DNA of 22,495 nt, taken from NCBI GenBank assembly GCA_001916055.1, contig MNRR01000007.1, positions 1-22,495 on the forward strand. The letters are read 5' to 3'. This DNA is from Clostridium sp. 28_12. GTDB lineage: Bacteria; Bacillota; Clostridia; TANB77; CAG-508. The notes under the pieces are model-generated. The model was given only the letters and a program-made list of their open reading frames with translations. It ran no database searches and had not been told where the DNA came from. A program made the translations under genes and the position numbers. Below, in pieces: positions 21,111-22,495 of the stretch. How positions within the stretch are numbered: position 1 is the stretch's first letter; every line of letters begins with the position of its first letter.

Positions 21111-22495
21111 ATGACAGATTTAACTATAAAAAATTTATTTAGAGATACTTCTGATTATGCAAATAAAGAAGTTACATTAGAGGGTTGGGTAAAAACAGTT
21201 AGAGATTCAAAGACTTTTGGATTTATAGAACTTACAGATGGTTCTTTTTTTAAAAATGTTCAAATTGTTTTTAATGATAAATTAGAAAATTTTGTTGAAA
21301 TTGCCAAGCTTACAATTAGTTCAACAATAAAAGTTACAGGAACTCTTGTAATTACAGAAAACGCTAAACAACCATTTGAAATTCAAGCTACTGAAATTGT
21401 TATTGAAGATTTATGTGATTCAGATTACCCTCTTCAAAAGAAAAGACATTCTTTTGAATATTTGCGTACAATTGCACATCTTCGTCCAAGAACAAATACT
21501 TTTAGTGCTGTTTTCAGAATTAGAAGTGTTGCAGCATTTGCTATACATGAATATTTCCAAGAACGTGGATATGTATATGTCCACACACCAATCATTACAT
21601 GTGCAGACTGTGAAGGTTCTGCTGAAATGTTTAAATTAACAACTTTGAATCTTGATGAGAATTTACCTAAAAAAGATGGAAAAACAGACTTTTCTCAAGA
21701 TCTATTTGGCAGAAAGGCTTACATTACAGGTTCTGGGCAATTACATGGTGAAACTTTTGCTTCTGCATTCGGAAAAATCTATACATTTGGACCTACTTTA
21801 AGAAGCGAAAATTCAAATACAAAAACACATGCAAATGAATTTTGGATGATTGAACCAGAAATTTCATTTTGCGATTTAGATGGCTTAATGGATATCGAAG
21901 AAGATTGTTTAAAATATATTGTTAAAACAGTTATGGAAAGATGCCCAGAAGAAATTGACTTCTGTAATACTTTTATTGAAAAAGGTTTAAAAGAAAAATT
22001 AACAAAAATATTAAATTCTGAATTTGTTAGAATTGACCATAAAGATGCTATTGATATTTTGAAAAAAGCTGATAAAGAATGGGAATTCCAGCCTGATTAT
22101 GGCGAAGATTTGGCAAAAGAACATGAAAAATATATTACAGAATATTTCAATGGACCTGTTTTTGTAAAAAATTGGCCTAAAGATATAAAATCTTATTATA
22201 TGAAACTTAACTCAGATGGAAAAACAGTTGCTGCTGTTGACCTAGAAGTTCCAGGAGCTGGTGAAATTATGGGTGGATCTCAAAGGGAAGAAGATTACGA
22301 AAAATTAACTACAAGAATGAAAGAAATGGGAATTGCTACTGAACCTTTATATTGGTATTTAGATTTACGTAGATTTGGTACTAATATTCATTCTGGATTT
22401 GGTTTAGGTTTTGAAAGATTGCTTATGTATATCACTGGTATTGAAAATATTAGAGATGTTATCCCTTACCCTAGAACACCAAACAATTGTGATTT
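21111..22495 (+). CDS. asnS: Asparaginyl-tRNA synthetase (lacks last bases at window edge)
   Basis: Charges tRNA-Asn; a class IIb synthetase. An N-terminal OB-fold (VTLEGWVKTVRDSKTFGFIE) is followed by the catalytic domain: motif 1 around FRIRSVAAFAIHEYFQERG, ITGSGQLHGE, motif 2 FGPTLRSENS with THANEFWMIEPE, and motif 3 HSGFGLGFERLLMYITG. The reading ends PYPRTPNNCD at the window edge, where the family ends in NC-D/E-F, so only a base or two and the stop are missing. RBS AAGGAAGGAA precedes ATG 21111. Having AsnRS means the cell need not rely on the Asp-tRNA-Asn amidation route for Asn. Confidence 0.97.
   Translation, partial: MTDLTIKNLFRDTSDYANKEVTLEGWVKTVRDSKTFGFIELTDGSFFKNVQIVFNDKLENFVEIAKLTISSTIKVTGTLVITENAKQPFEIQATEIVIEDLCDSDYPLQKKRHSFEYLRTIAHLRPRTNTFSAVFRIRSVAAFAIHEYFQERGYVYVHTPIITCADCEGSAEMFKLTTLNLDENLPKKDGKTDFSQDLFGRKAYITGSGQLHGETFASAFGKIYTFGPTLRSENSNTKTHANEFWMIEPEISFCDLDGLMDIEEDCLKYIVKTVMERCPEEIDFCNTFIEKGLKEKLTKILNSEFVRIDHKDAIDILKKADKEWEFQPDYGEDLAKEHEKYITEYFNGPVFVKNWPKDIKSYYMKLNSDGKTVAAVDLEVPGAGEIMGGSQREEDYEKLTTRMKEMGIATEPLYWYLDLRRFGTNIHSGFGLGFERLLMYITGIENIRDVIPYPRTPNNCD

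Noticed and set aside
21376..21639. 87-codon frame inside asnS
   Set aside because: Overlaps the well-supported AsnRS frame on the same strand; composition is that of an out-of-frame shadow.

Overview
The window is an AT-rich (about 70-75% A+T) chromosomal segment from a low-GC Gram-positive bacterium, best described as a member of the Clostridia, probably an uncultured gut lineage. The basis is the gene content: a T-box leader, an H-type small acid-soluble spore protein, the spore genes ylbJ and gerW/ytfJ, clostridial small zinc-binding proteins (DUF1540, zinc-ribbon/HTH), strong AGGAGG ribosome binding sites and TTGACA/TATAAT promoters. It is mainly housekeeping DNA. I found no prophage, CRISPR array, intact transposon or defence island.

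Layout. Positions 1-1932 hold a leftward T-box operon: an isoleucine-type T-box leader, a DUF1653 gene, then a type-2 (eukaryote-like) ileS that is frameshifted near 475 and runs off the left edge. A rightward sspH follows, then the leftward rpsF-ssb-rpsR operon, a tRNA-Gly with a broken tandem copy, a zinc-ribbon/HTH gene and tRNA-Gln. The intergenic spaces here carry multi-hairpin elements, two of which are clear copies of one repeat. From 4.7 to 6.7 kb there is a decaying patch: a C-terminally cut YgjP-like metallopeptidase, an unknown gene put out of frame by an A9 tract, and a ylbJ lacking its 5' part.

From 6.6 to 12 kb come a VanW-family protein, a small membrane protein, rpmE, a GT39-like membrane glycosyltransferase, and a leftward operon recX-scpA-ytfI-gerW that lacks scpB at its usual place. 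From 12 to 16.4 kb come a secreted or anchored Asn/Thr-rich protein, smpB, a DUF1540 gene, a small unknown gene, recN, rpmA and rplU. The rplU-rpmA pair lacks the prp protease gene, and L27 correspondingly lacks the cleavable N-terminal extension. From 16.5 kb to the end are a NifS/IscS-type cysteine desulfurase, a histidine phosphatase and a broken zinc-ribbon gene lying between 19-bp inverted repeats, a patatin-like lipase, a WG-repeat membrane-anchored protein and asnS, which is complete except for its last few bases.

How the genes fit together: most serve translation (IleRS, AsnRS, S6, S18, L21, L27, L31, SmpB, tRNAs), DNA maintenance (SSB, RecN, RecX, ScpA) or sporulation. The points most worth a second look are the matching promoter/operator layout of recN and the YgjP-like gene, the joint loss of Prp and the L27 extension, the repeated intergenic hairpin elements, and the cluster of disrupted genes. 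I did not find a convincing new multi-gene system.
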